This document shows, one piece after another, positions 38,098 through 49,061 of a stretch of 64,000 bases of DNA. The DNA is from Linnemannia elongata (Eukaryota; Mortierellomycota; Mortierellomycetes; Mortierellales; Mortierellaceae). The stretch covers positions 248,001 through 312,000 of the forward strand of contig JAXBDG010000015.1 in assembly GCA_036320915.1 (NCBI GenBank). The letters run 5' to 3'. The notes under the pieces are model-generated. The model saw only the letters and a list, made by a program, of their open reading frames with translations. It had not been told where the DNA came from and made no database searches. The translations under genes and the position numbers were made by a program. Numbering within the stretch: the first letter of the stretch is position 1; the number at the start of each line of letters is the position of its first letter.

Positions 38098-40284
38098 CTA
38101 TGTGAACCTGCGTAACGGAAAGTGTGTTTGGGGGTATTTCTTCTTGATTCTAGCATCCTCCTCCTCAAGCAACCGCTCTTCCTCCATCCTCTCGCGCTCT
38201 CTTTTGTTGTAGTTCCTCACGAATCCTGGCTCCGCAAATCCCTCTGCAGGCGTGACTAGTTTCGCTGCAGCAGCATCCAGGTCGCGTCGCAGATCGCTGT
38301 ACTCGTAATCCTGAAGAACTTCAGCCGCCCGGTGTAAAATATCAATACGCTCGTCCACGCCTATCCCCTCGCTCCAAGTCCCACTCTTCTCATACTCCAG
38401 CAACGACTGATCTGTGCTGTCGGAAGCATACAGATCATCCGCATCCATGATTGGATCCTCATAGTCGTCATCATCGGTGTCATTCTCATTAGTAAATAAC
38501 TCGTCCAACGACACCATTCTAGGATCCACATTAAAGCACTCCATAAACTCAGGTTCCTGCATTCGCTGATAGATAATATCATTGACAAGAGCCGACCCAT
38601 CCAGAAGCGTACTGAGCCTTGAGTAGTAGTCCCTTGTGTTGTCGGGATGTGTTGCTGGGATACAGTTGCTGGCCTTGGTTGGTTGATTGATTGCTGGTTC
38701 AAATATGTCAGGGAAGCGCAGCGCTACAGCCATCCTTGGATTACTGTCCATCATTGAGGCTCGGTCAGCAATATCCTCGCGCGTATCCGTAATGGCTTCC
38801 TGCACATCTGGATCGACTCCGTTGCCCGCCCTCAGCTTCTCTCTCTGGTTATCGCTCAGTATAGGGACATGTGCAAAGCAATCTCTGATGGTCCTCGGCG
38901 TAACCTCGCTCCAGGCTTGTGCGGCAAGCTGCCAACCCTCAAAGTTGGAGATCCTGGCCATAGACACCCTGACCGCCCTTGAGGAACTTCCTGTATCAGC
39001 ACTAGCTTCTGCAAGCAAGCTATTTTCATAGGCGCGCCTGGCGACATGGTGACGGTAACGCCGCTTAAAAACCGCAATGATCCCAGCGTCCAACGGCTGA
39101 GTAACGGATGTAGAGTTGGCCGGCAATGCCTCGACTCTAATATTAGGAAAGTCCAGAGGAAATCGCATTGCTGCTGTATGCGATCTATAGTTGTCAACCA
39201 ACAACAGGATCCTTCTGCCAGGTGTTTCCGTTTCAACGACATGCTGTGTATGCTTCAGCCATGCCAAAAAAGCACCTGCGGTCATGTAATCCGGGCGCAC
39301 CATCCTCGACTTCCTGGTCCTGTCTTTGTCATCCTCTTTCCAGCAGCTGCCCCATCCGTCCTGATTATCTTGGCCTGGAACCCAAGGCAACACGTCGACC
39401 TGACCCCGTAGACGAGCGCCTGCTCCAGTCTTGAACCCACGTGGGAGAGTCTGGCCTAAAAAAATAATAATAATAATTAATTAGAACCTTAGTATCAAAT
39501 GGTACTATAACCATCTTGTTTATAATAGCAAAATCCCTTAAGAATGCATACTCAGAACAAACGGCTTCCTCTTATCTGTGCCAGTTGCATTCACACAAAA
39601 TAAGATAGAGACCCGTGTTGAAACGGACTTGGTTCCGGGTTGGCGATCAAAGTCAAGCGTCCATGGAGACATTGTTTGCAGAAAAAGACCAGTCTCATCT
39701 GCATTGTAAATATCGTCCAGTGAATACTCGGCAGCGATGGCCTTGACTCGATCAACACCGGCAGCGATCACATCCATATCCACCGAACCCGCCTCGCCCT
39801 GCATCCTATGGTAATCCAAACCCCAGGCCTTCTTAAAACCCTCCACCCAGGAACTGCCAAAGTCTGGACGAGGAAAAGGCATAAAGCCCATCCGATTCCA
39901 CAGGATCGTGTAAACATCATGCGCCAGCGCTCTTAAGAGGACAGTGTCGACTGACAATTGACGGGATCGTATGTCATCCACCATATCAATCAATACAGCC
40001 TCAACAGCATGGTAAGGACGCTTGTCAATGCGGCATCTATTGGCTTGGTTGGGTCTTATCGCCTCGAGTCTCTCCTTATCCTTCATGAGTCGATCGATGG
40101 TATGAGGGGACCAGCCATGGTTTCGCTCGTATGATGCCTTATTGGGATCGGATCCAGTTGTAGCTCGGACGATATCACGGTGCGCAAGCCATTGTTGAAG
40201 GCGCTCCCGTCTCTCTTCCAAACTGAGTCGCCCTTTGCTGTCTTGTACATCTTCCTTTGGTGCTAGAAGTTTGAGGTGTTCCAT
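38098..40284 (-). CDS. DDE transposase with CENP-B-type helix-turn-helix region (pogo/Fot1 family)
   Basis: My model has two exons on the minus strand, 40284-39552 and 39455-38098, with a 96-bp GT-AG intron. Splicing joins KPFVL and SQTLPRGFKTGAG in frame and gives 696 residues. An N-terminal helix-turn-helix-like segment (HGWSPHTIDRLMKDKERLEA) is followed by a CENP-B-type region (PDFGSSWVEGFKKAWGLDYH). The catalytic acids are visible in the order IYNADETGLF, RILLLVDNYRSHTA and STSVTQPLDAGIIAVFK, the usual pogo/Fot1 arrangement. The acidic C-terminal extension and final basic stretch (NYNKRERERMEEERL) are of unknown role. The stop codon lies inside the left subterminal repeat, so coding fills the element. 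No internal stop or frameshift was found, so the enzyme could be active. Confidence 0.88.
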
Positions 40285-40468
40285 GATGAATGAAAAGAGA
40301 TGGTAAGGAAGCAGAGATGTCTTTGTTTCTGGGATATTGATGAAAGATGTGCAAAAGGCTATCTACAGTAGGAAAGATATGTCATTCCCATGCTGTTATG
40401 TTGCAAGATTACGAGGTGTGATGTCAAATACGCGGGTTCACTCCGTAGTCAGCTGACTGAAGACATCG

Positions 40469-40576
40469 GATAGAATAAAAAGATTTAAATTAAACAGGGT
40501 ATTGACAAATGACATTGCACGGATCCTTATATTCTTGACAAAAAGGCAAAAAAATGACAAAAACTCGAATCGACTG
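40469..40576 (-). repeat. Right terminal inverted repeat of the transposon (108 bp)
   Basis: Perfect inverted partner of 37973-38080. The subterminal partner, containing GTCAGCTGAC at 40448-40457 and GTGAAC-type sequence, lies just inside it. The short stretch between this repeat and the transposase ATG at 40284 must hold the transposase promoter. Confidence 0.92.
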
Positions 40577-40578
40577 TA
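40577..40578. repeat. TA target-site duplication, right copy
   Basis: TA immediately outside the right inverted repeat, matching 37971-37972. Confidence 0.8.
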
Positions 40579-42821
40579 CATTTCTTTTCAGTTTCAAAAA
40601 ACCATCTTGCTACATTACTTCAAAAACTTCAGCCCAATGTGGCAAAAAACCAAAAACCTCAACAAAGGAGGGAGGCGCCGTGCGCCCTCTCAAAAAACAA
40701 TAAAAACCAATTCACAAAAAAACTATCATAAATTACATAAAAAACGTGTCCAATGTACTCTTTTTTTTTTTCTTTAGTTTGGACTTTTTGGGCGTATTTT
40801 TTTTTTTTTTTTTTTTTTTTGCCTTGCCTTGCTTGAAAAGTAATTCAATAATAGCACCTTGACACTTTGTGAAATCAAAAGATGATAAATGAAGAGGGGC
40901 AGGGTCGGGACTGGGGGGGCTGGGCCAAAGTCCAAAATACAAAAGAACAAAAGAACACCAACAATTACAAGAGAAAGACAGGGATAATGAAGAGGGAGTG
41001 GGGGGAGGGAGTACATTAGAAGGGAGAGTGGATTTGAAAGACGAGGGGCACAGGCAGGAGCGAGTGCAAGGATGCGAAGGGGGGTGCTGCAGTCGAGATC
41101 TATTTTTGAGGATCGATCGAGAACCATATCGAAAACGACAAAATAAAGATCGATAACAACAAAACAGCCAAACTCGACTCTACAAACAAACAACAAACAG
41201 CATCTCCACACACGTTGCAAAAAAAAAAAAAAGTAACAAACCAAACAAACCAAACAGAAAAACAGAAAAAAAAGTCTTCAAGGGCGGAGATCCTTTTGCA
41301 TTATTATTTTTCAGTTTTCTTTTTTGCTGTGAACTACGCCATCGGAGAGAGAGAGTGAGAGTGAGAGAGGTTGGCGATGATGCACAGGAAGGAGGGAGAG
41401 GGGGTCAGAAAAAAGTCTTTTGGTTTTATTTTGTCATTCTGATACCCACATGGCACTTGGTGGAGTTTGCTTTATTCTCTATTCTCCCTATCTTCATCTC
41501 CGAAAATAAACAACGAAAAAGAAAAAAAGAAGGCATGGAAGGTGAAGGGCACTAACGAGGAGGTGGTAGAGGTGTACATTGGGCCCGCACTAAAAAAGAC
41601 ACGTTGTTTTTCTTTCATAAAATGGAAGATCATCTGGTTGCTTCGATCGTTGGGCGGCTCCTCAAATTCATTTTTTTTTATTATTTTGAATTACAGGGAC
41701 CTGATGATGATGACGATGGTGACGATAAAGGGGGAAACGGTCAAGGGAAAAAAAAAAAGTCAGGGGATAGAGGAGCTTGACAAGCTGTTTGCTCATCTGC
41801 CAGGGTTTCTGGTTTTGTTTGTTAACGGTCAACGGGAATGAAGCGCACAGCAGTTTTGCATATGAGACATTTTTTTTTATCTCGCCCTCCCTCCATCGCT
41901 CTGTCGTACAACAAAAATGTCTGAGCGAACACTTTCTGACACTTTCTGATCTAAATAAGAGCTGAGAGAGGAAGAGAGAGAGTGTGTGTTTGTGTGTGTG
42001 TGTGCGAGAGAGAGTAGAAGTCTTGATGACCAGTTCTCCTTCTACTCGTTCAATTATGTGTGGTAAGCAAAAAAACGACATTTATCCATCAGCCGAGTTC
42101 TCGCACTGTTCAGTTCTCCAACCCCACCCCCCTCTCTGTCACCCTTGTCTTCCCTAAAAAAAAAAAAAAATGCAATAGGCGGGTGAATGTGTACCGATTA
42201 TTGACGGAACATCCACTGATACTGATATCGTTTGGGCGCCCATTTTTTTTTAATTTTTTTATTTTCTATTTGCATAATTGCATAATTGCAAATGACGATG
42301 ATGACGATGGGGGTCGTCAAAAAAAAAAAAAAAAAAGGGTATAGAAGAGTGAAAAATGACGGGCGAGAGTGTGGCGATTGGTCATCTTGGCTCAACTCTT
42401 TCTTTTTTTTCCTTCTCGAATTGACCGACGCCCCTACGCCAAAAGACGGACGGACGGCCAGGCGGCATCTCTAATTGACCGAGGCGGTCCTCTTCTATCC
42501 CTCAGCTAATTTCGCATTCAGCTCTTGCTAAACAAGTTTTTTTTTTTTTTTTTTGTTCATTTAGAAAAAATAGAATTTCATGCAGAGAGGTAAATGACGA
42601 TGGGTGATGATGACAGAGATGATCGTGCACTTGTGGGGGAGAGTATGTGTGTGAGAGAGAAAGAGGGGAGCCGACAAGGACACCTCCCTTTTATTATCTT
42701 TATCTATAAACTATACTCCTCCACACCTACCACCCCCCTCCTCACCCTTCATTTTAGCAAGTCGGTAGACGCTGTACATGTAGATGAGAAAAGATCGGAG
42801 CGTAGATCTAAAGCATAGTTC
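40579..42821. other. Intergenic region between transposon and eIF2B gamma gene
   Basis: About 2.2 kb lies between the displaced 3' flank of the Medusa-like gene and the 3' end of the eIF2B gamma gene. It holds T22 at about 40799-40820, A and T runs near 41219, 42161, 42318 and 42538, GA/GT dinucleotide runs (about 41963-42014) and a TGCATAATTGCATAATTG duplication (about 42271-42290). The low-complexity frames are not convincing. I see no gene. Confidence 0.55.
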
Positions 42822-45006
42822 TTACTGTTCCTGGAAATCAACAAGCCTCTCATTTCTAGCCTGTGTCTCCTTCTCAACCCGGAACCCACCTCCGACTTCG
42901 CAATCCTTCAACGACGACTTTTCACAGATCTTGGCCCCCGAGCAGACAATGCACCCATCCAACTTCACGTTATCCTCCAAGACCACATGATCCATCACAA
43001 TCGAGTTGACAATCTTGACGTTCTTGCCAATCGTCACATGTGAACCCAGGGTTGACTTCTTGACAGATGTGCGGTCTCCCAACTTGGTGTCGTCTCCCAC
43101 GAGCGAGTCCGCTCCGACTTGGCCCTGTCCTCCTGGGTTCCTGTCCTTATCCGTAATCTTTGTGTACTATTTTTTTTCGTCGATTCATGCAATCCAGAAC
43201 ATAGAATGGTTAGTCATTTGTGGTCAATTGGACTTGGATACCCGAGAAATAAAGACAAGAGCGTCGGTGTGCAACAAGAAGCAAGGACACGACAAAACGT
43301 ACGTAACGGTTGAGCTCAAAGTAGTTGGCGATGCTGTTGGCGCGTCCGCAGTGGACATCCTTGGCGACAACAAAGGCCTTGCACTTGACAGGGCTCTTCC
43401 ACTGTGCATTCTCAGACCGGTCCTCAATCTCGGGTGCCTGTGTCGTCGACAAACTCAGCGCTAATGCCTGTGTGCTAGGGTTTGCCGTCAACGACGCCTC
43501 CGCAGCTACATTCAAAAAAGGAAGAAGGGATTAAGCGTTGTCAGTAAACAATTTCAAGGAGCGCCTTTTTGCGTCGCTTTGCGCATCGCCAATCCTCGAT
43601 CACATGCAATACAATGTCCAGCAATTGCCTTTTCCACAAGTCCAGGAGAACAAAGGAAACAGTAGTTACCTTTGGTGACACCCTCACGGTCAGCAAGGAC
43701 GCGCTGGTGCTGACTCTTAACGAGAAGAGGCAAGACATGCTCCTTCAAACTAGCGCGCGAGCGCTTGATCGAGACCTCGTTGATCAAGTCAATCACCCAG
43801 CGCTTGAAAATGTACAAATGTCCATCCTGCAAAAGTCGGCTGATGTTCATGACGGGGTGCTTGGTCAACAACGATACCCTTACTGAAAACTCCTCTGTGT
43901 CCATCTCGTCCGAGTTGTTCAGGTAGACCAATTGCGAGTTTGTCGCGTCAATTCCCACAAACTGCGTCACCTCTGTTTTAATCCCGTTAGTTATCCGTGT
44001 CCGCGTTAATGAAAAGTGGAATAGGTTGAAAGGTTGCACAGGGAGAAAAAAATGTATAAAAAGGGACTGTGGTGAGTATGGAATGAGTCATAACAGCCAT
44101 AAACATATACATATCGCCCCATTCAGTAAAACGTAGAGGGTGCATACCGGTCTCCTTGCTAGATCCTGAGGGTCCACCTTCGCTCTTGCTGGGCTCAAAG
44201 AACAGGGCGCTCACTGTGGGGTCTTCTGAACGGTGCATATCCAAGAACTGGTGAGGGGGCAGACTCGTCAACAGGTCACAGCTGATCACAATAAAGTCGG
44301 TCTAATATGGCGTATACACAAAGAAAGAGGGGACCGATGAGTCGATTTGTTATAAGTTGTCCTCATGCTCGCCTTGCAACAAAAGAGTATATCCTGGAGG
44401 GCACAATGCCAGAGATATCGTCTTCCATCAGAACAAGGAAGGTTTGTGTGTACCTTAATCTTGTCCTTGATCCGGGCCAAAGCCTGGGCAGTTCCACAGT
44501 TATCATCCACAATCTCCATGCTGATGTGAAGCTGTCCCTCGTAGACTCTATCCAGATAATGTCCCAACTTTTTTGATCCCGACGCCAAGCTGACCACAAT
44601 AACATCTAAACGTTCGTAAGAAACGCGAGGACGTGAGCGTTAGTTTCTCACGGACAAAGAGCAAAGAGCGCGGACAGAAGGAGCAAAAGAGAAGACGATG
44701 GGTGGTAACGCACCAGAGACGCCGGAGGACTCCAACCATGCGAGGGGGTATGAGATCATGGGTTGGTTGACGATGGGTAAAAGTGCCTTTGGCATGTTGT
44801 TCTTCTCATCGCTCAATGGGATCAGTCTACATGTTCCAACGGGGTGTGAAAAAAACAAGGTAGCCCAACGGTCAATATGTATGATACTCGATGTAGTCAT
44901 TGGTAATGGCGCAGTGTTCCTGTTCATGCAGAGAGTCCCATTACCCGTTTCCGTAGCCGGCCATGATGACGGCCTGGAACTCTGGCACGCGCTTCCTGTA
45001 TGGCAT
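42822..45006 (-). CDS. Translation initiation factor eIF2B subunit gamma
   Basis: My model has seven exons on the minus strand: 45006-44945, 44826-44714, 44605-44454, 44301-44148, 43972-43670, 43505-43303 and 43166-42822. The product is 443 residues, close to the usual length of about 450-580 for this subunit. eIF2B is the nucleotide exchange factor for eIF2, and gamma is part of its catalytic subcomplex. The N-terminus VPEFQAVIMAGYGNG, followed by NNMPKALLPIVNQPMISYPL, is the nucleotidyltransferase-like fold with the phosphate-loop region and conserved KALLP. The C-terminus holds left-handed beta-helix hexapeptide repeats (SLVGDDTKLGDRTSV, STLGSHVTIGKNVKIVNSIV, VVLEDNVKLDGCIVCSGAKI). Every exon joins in frame with GT-AG signals. 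Introns are mostly about 110-170 bp, giving a gene denser in introns than its neighbours. Its start is 318 bp from the next gene's stop. Confidence 0.88.
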
Positions 45007-45323
45007 TGTTGTGTGGTCTTTGTGTTCTTGAGGTTTGTGTGAAAAAAAAGAGGTAAAGTTCGTTGGCGACTCTTTCTTTTAAACCTGTCTGTTCGTTGTT
45101 TGGTGTTGGCTCTAATGTGACCGCTTTCGACGCCACACGGGCCCGAATAAGCGTTCATCCCTTCGTCTCACTTTCTTTAACACACTCGCTCTGACTCGCA
45201 ATTGACAGAGGCTGAGCAAAACCACACATAGAGCACATCAACTGCCAGCATAACTTCAAGCGTGAATGGTCAATGTGTCATACCACACATGATATTTAGT
45301 CATTCAATTTCGAATCAAAAATT
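45007..45323 (-). promoter_or_regulatory. Promoter region of the eIF2B gamma gene
   Basis: A 317-bp spacer separates the eIF2B gamma start from the stop of the upstream flavoprotein gene, so promoter and terminator must share it. No clear TATA element was seen. A frame extending upstream of the chosen ATG is not supported by family similarity. Confidence 0.45.
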
Positions 45324-46635
45324 CTAGTTGGGGAAGCGGAAGACCTGCTCCCTCTGGTATCCCATTGCGCCCAACACCCCACGGATGGGTTCTTGTCCAC
45401 TCATCCCACGAGTGCCTGCAACATGGTTGACCATACTCTCTGGTCCACACACCAACACAACCGACTTCTTCTCCTGCTCCTGGGTAGCATCTCCTTGAGT
45501 GATCGCCTTCTTGGGTGGTGGCAACAGTCCCTGGAGCATTCCTTGGTTGACGTATCCGACATGGCCCTCCCACTTGGAAACATTATCAGTCTCCGAAGTA
45601 GCAACGGGAACTTTGTCGACGGTGTAGGAGACGTGGAGTTGATTGGGGAAGGTCTTGACGAGATAGTCGAGTTCGTCCTTGAAGTAGAGTTCCTCAGGTG
45701 ATTGAGAGGCAAAGAGGAGCGAGATCTTGACCTTCTTGTCTGGGTTTGTCAATGCCGAGTGAATGATTGGCATAAACGCCGTGATTCCTGTTCCTCCTGC
45801 GATCTAGTAGTCCCAAATTGCGATGGTTCAGTGAGAAAGTTACATGATATAACACCAAACATGAAAAACAGATTCAAAGGCATTGACGCGTGAGATAGAT
45901 AGAACATACCATGCCAATCTCATCCCACTGCTTCAAATCCTCCCTTCCACCCGGCCAAATCAACACTGGCCCACGCATCTCAATCCTCTGACCCTCCTTG
46001 GCATCGTGCATAAACCTCGACACCTGGCCCTCACTATACCGCTTAATCAACAACTGAACCGTCCCTTGCTCCTGCTCAGTTGAATGCACAGGCGTATAAG
46101 CCCTCATGGCCTGAATCTGATCATCCTTGACATAGATCGCAGAACTGATAGGGATCGTACAGGGAGAAGGGAGTTGGAATTCGAAGAGCGAAGTATGGTC
46201 GGAGACTTTTGTGATTTTAGTTAGTTGGATGGGGGTCCATTTCTCGGTGGTTAGGGTTTCCGGTGGAGAGGTTGAGAAAAAGTCGAAGAAGGGGTTGGAG
46301 GACAACACGCCGGACGAGGAACGGTGTTGGTTCCATTGGTAGAGGTATGCGCCAATGCCGAGGGAGGATGCGGCGAGGAAGGTAATGGCGTTTGAGGTTT
46401 TGGAGGCTTTGGGTGCGCGGGCAGTTGTTGAGTTTGTGCTGTTGAAGGTTGTCTTTTGTGCGGTGGGTTGTGGGGGCTGGAATGAGGAAGAGGGTTTGGG
46501 TGGTCTTGCGTAGCTTCTGATCTGCGAGGCGACAACGGTGGGATGAATGTGTGATGCTGGTGCTGATGAGGTTGAGGTGGTTAAGAGGGAGGTTGCCGTC
46601 TTGGCTCCTCTACTGCAGGTCGAGAGTCTGAACAT
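45324..46635 (-). CDS. Mitochondrial cytochrome-b5-reductase-like FAD/NAD(P) oxidoreductase (CYC2/MCR1-like)
   Basis: My model has two exons on the minus strand, 46635-45910 and 45803-45324, with a 106-bp GT-AG intron, giving 401 residues. The ATG at 46635 was chosen because the first 45 residues (MFRLSTCSRGAK up to SQIRSYARP) form a typical Arg/Ser-rich mitochondrial presequence. The longer upstream frame would place a hydrophobic stretch before it. A likely membrane anchor (NAITFLAASSLGIGAYLY) follows. The FAD-binding motif is RAYTPV, with GQVSRFMHDAKEGQRIEMRG after it. The NAD(P)-binding part has IAGGTGITAFMPII and VVLVCGPESMV, and the protein ends in YQREQVFRF. The IEMRGP-type block and the anchor recall yeast Cyc2, which acts in cytochrome c maturation, but an Mcr1-type reductase is not excluded. 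Only 183 bp separate it from the next gene's stop. Confidence 0.82.
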
Positions 46636-46817
46636 GTCTGTCGTAGAAGGTGATCGCGGGATGAAGCAAAACAGTAAGTAGGGGGAAGTGAATGCAACTG
46701 TAATGATCAAAAGCAACCAAAACAAAACCTCGGAAACTGACGAGACAAGAGAAAGGTGACTGTTGGAGTGGGAATGTAATTTGGTGGCAATTGATCAACT
46801 TTATTCAAAATAACTGA

Positions 46818-49061
46818 TCACATCAGGACAGCACGGCGTCCGTACCAGTCCTCCTGGCGGTAAACACCCACCCTTGAAAAGGCACTCGTCCGGACACCGA
46901 TCAGTGTTTGCGCCTGCGCCATAAACACCTGATCCATCATCATTGATCCAAACACTCCAAGCCTCTCGCTCGCTCCCAGGAACGAATCCTCCAAGACTTG
47001 CCAGCCCATCGACCGGAATTCAGCCAGCTCCTCAGATCGGTCCTCGTTCGTAGAGACATACACGGGCAGACCACGAAGACTGGGGTCGGATACCAACAAA
47101 TCATTCAGCCTCGAGGCCAGCTCTTGGGTTGTTGGGAGGCAGGATGAGAGTGCGTGTGGGAACTGTTGCTGGCAGTAATCGATAAAGTCCCCGCGCCGGG
47201 CGTGGATAGAGATGTAAGAGTCGGATGGAGGGGCGACACCGTGAGAGCTGGGTGCGGCCGCATTGGGGTTGTTGATATTATTGTTGTTATTGTAGTGGCG
47301 AGTGTCGGTAGAGAGGGCGCTGTTCATGTGTTCATAAGGTTGGTCATTAGTGTCGACGCGCTGGTCAAAATCGTTATGGTGTTGTTGTTGTTGTTGCTTC
47401 TCCTCGTCTAGTTCCAAGGAGTCCTCCTGCTGCTGCTGGTTCCTGTTCTGCTCAGACTTGTAGAGACGCTGCTGTTGCTGCAAATGATTCCTGGCGCTCA
47501 GCTTCTCCAGCGCCGCAGAAAAGAATCGGTCGACGGCAGGGTTGAAATAAAAGTACCGTCCATACAGATCCCACTCCTCCTTCTTTGGGACCGCAATCTT
47601 ATATCCATTGGTGATACACAACATCTGCTCGTTCTCCTGAGTCCGGAGCGCCGGCACGAGCTCATTGAACTCTGTCGTCTCGATCTCGAGCTGGGTCGTC
47701 GACAGATCAAACTTCCACTGTCTCAGGAATTCCTTCGCCGTAAAATCCAGGGGTCGCAACGATCCGAATCCGCAGGTGATGTGGCAGTTCAGCCTCTCGA
47801 TCGCACTAAACCTGTCGGCCCGTCGCAGGTCCTTGAGTTCGACAACGTCCACCCCGGTGAGCTGCATGAAGGTGTCGAGATCAAAGTAGTCGGACCAGGG
47901 CTGGTTCTGCATGGACTTGTCGTGGCTGGAGGCGGTAATCGGAGGCAGGATCAAGGTTCTGCCCAGGGACTTGGCGACCATGATAGCACGGAGCATGCCA
48001 TAGAATTGGTTGGTCAGACCGGCGTAAGGCAGGTAGGTCATGTATTTTGTGTTGGGGTCCAGGCTGCGATCAAGCGACTGCTGTCGAGATCCTCCTGTCT
48101 TTGTCACCAAATGGTAGTCTTCCTCCAGCTCCAGAAAGTCGTCCTCCGAAAGAATGTCGCTGCCCTCGTTCCAGATATCAATATATGCTTCCTGAGGTGT
48201 TGCGCCTGGAGTCAAGCCCAACAAAAGGTCGTCCTCATCCTCGGTCGCATCCTCCCCATCGTCACCCTCACTGGTCCCATCCATCTCATATTCGTCATCC
48301 TCAAAGAATTCTTCCGCTTCCCCACCGTTTTCCTCGTCAGTATTGTTGCCAGAATCCATCTCATCCAAATCCATATAATCTTCCTGTTCATCGCCACCTC
48401 CATCGACGCCAGAATCAGAGCCGGCAGCCAAATCTTGAGAGCTCTTGTCATTCTTCCATGAAGAAGAACCTACTGGTCGTCCATACAGATTCCAAGTCTT
48501 CTCATTCCCTCCCGACCTGGACCTGCCAGGCCCGGTCACAAGACCGTCTTGATCCATCATCCAGGCCTCTCCACCATACATTGTCCCTGCTGCTGGAGTT
48601 GGCAGTCGTTTCCGTCCATGAGACGCCGCTCCAGCGTTATTGTTGTTTGAGGAACTGAATTCAGATTTACGGAGTTGTTGACAACGACCCGTAGCGATAT
48701 TGCAGCCGGAAAAATGGACAAGGATCAGCGTCACAGAGGAGAAGAAGAGAAGGACTGCCAAGAGTAAGGCTGTTCGACGATTACGCTTCTCAGTCTGACG
48801 CTGGTTGACGGAGGGATGCCATGTCACCTGGAGGGACTTTTTCTTGGACTGAGAAGAGGAGGGCGAAAGTATGGGTGAGACTAAGGAAGAAGAGGAAGAA
48901 GAGGGGGAAAGGCCTGATGGGTTGATGGTGATAGAGTGTGAATGTGCGATGGGGAAGGTGTGGGTGTGAGTGTATGGGTGTGCTTGGTAGGCGGGAGGAT
49001 GGGCTTGGTAGATGGGCGACTGGTCGTCATCGGACGATGAGTGGTCCGTGTGTCGAGACAT
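46818..49061 (-). CDS. Type II membrane GDP-fucose O-fucosyltransferase-like protein
   Basis: A single exon. I chose the ATG at 49061 (MSRHTDHSSSDDD), giving 747 residues; the frame stays open to 49133. A cytoplasmic Ser/His/Pro-rich tail precedes one signal-anchor helix (RTALLLAVLLFFSSVTLILV), so the catalytic part should face the Golgi or ER lumen. A long acidic stalk rich in Asp/Glu follows. The catalytic domain starts around YLPYAGLTNQFYGMLRAIMV, a typical O-fucosyltransferase motif that binds the donor, with LGRTLILPPI after it. Towards the end YISIHARRGDFIDYC carries the conserved HxRRGDF-type Arg motif, and DQVFMAQAQTLIGVRTSAFS is the final conserved block. A Gln/His/Asn-rich low-complexity insertion interrupts the domain (around 47.2-47.5 kb). 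The acceptor is unknown; cell-wall or secreted glycans are plausible. Confidence 0.82.
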   Translation of the reverse strand: MSRHTDHSSSDDDQSPIYQAHPPAYQAHPYTHTHTFPIAHSHSITINPSGLSPSSSSSSLVSPILSPSSSQSKKKSLQVTWHPSVNQRQTEKRNRRTALLLAVLLFFSSVTLILVHFSGCNIATGRCQQLRKSEFSSSNNNNAGAASHGRKRLPTPAAGTMYGGEAWMMDQDGLVTGPGRSRSGGNEKTWNLYGRPVGSSSWKNDKSSQDLAAGSDSGVDGGGDEQEDYMDLDEMDSGNNTDEENGGEAEEFFEDDEYEMDGTSEGDDGEDATEDEDDLLLGLTPGATPQEAYIDIWNEGSDILSEDDFLELEEDYHLVTKTGGSRQQSLDRSLDPNTKYMTYLPYAGLTNQFYGMLRAIMVAKSLGRTLILPPITASSHDKSMQNQPWSDYFDLDTFMQLTGVDVVELKDLRRADRFSAIERLNCHITCGFGSLRPLDFTAKEFLRQWKFDLSTTQLEIETTEFNELVPALRTQENEQMLCITNGYKIAVPKKEEWDLYGRYFYFNPAVDRFFSAALEKLSARNHLQQQQRLYKSEQNRNQQQQEDSLELDEEKQQQQQHHNDFDQRVDTNDQPYEHMNSALSTDTRHYNNNNNINNPNAAAPSSHGVAPPSDSYISIHARRGDFIDYCQQQFPHALSSCLPTTQELASRLNDLLVSDPSLRGLPVYVSTNEDRSEELAEFRSMGWQVLEDSFLGASERLGVFGSMMMDQVFMAQAQTLIGVRTSAFSRVGVYRQEDWYGRRAVLM

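Larger units (their letters stand above)
37973..40576 (-). mobile_element. Complete pogo/Fot1-type (Tc1-mariner superfamily) DNA transposon
   Basis: This 2604-bp element begins CAGTCGATTCGAG and ends with the exact reverse complement. The terminal inverted repeats are 108 bp and identical by hand comparison (37973-38080 against 40469-40576), and TA duplications flank both ends. It encodes one spliced transposase that occupies almost the whole interior. The intact reading frame, perfect repeats and clean target duplication point to a recent and possibly still mobile insertion. It lies about 125 bp beyond the stop codon of the Medusa-like gene, in the opposite orientation. Confidence 0.9.

Noticed and set aside
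46636..46725. Longer N-terminus for the mitochondrial flavoprotein
   Set aside because: It would put a hydrophobic stretch ahead of a typical mitochondrial presequence; the ATG at 46635 fits the family better.
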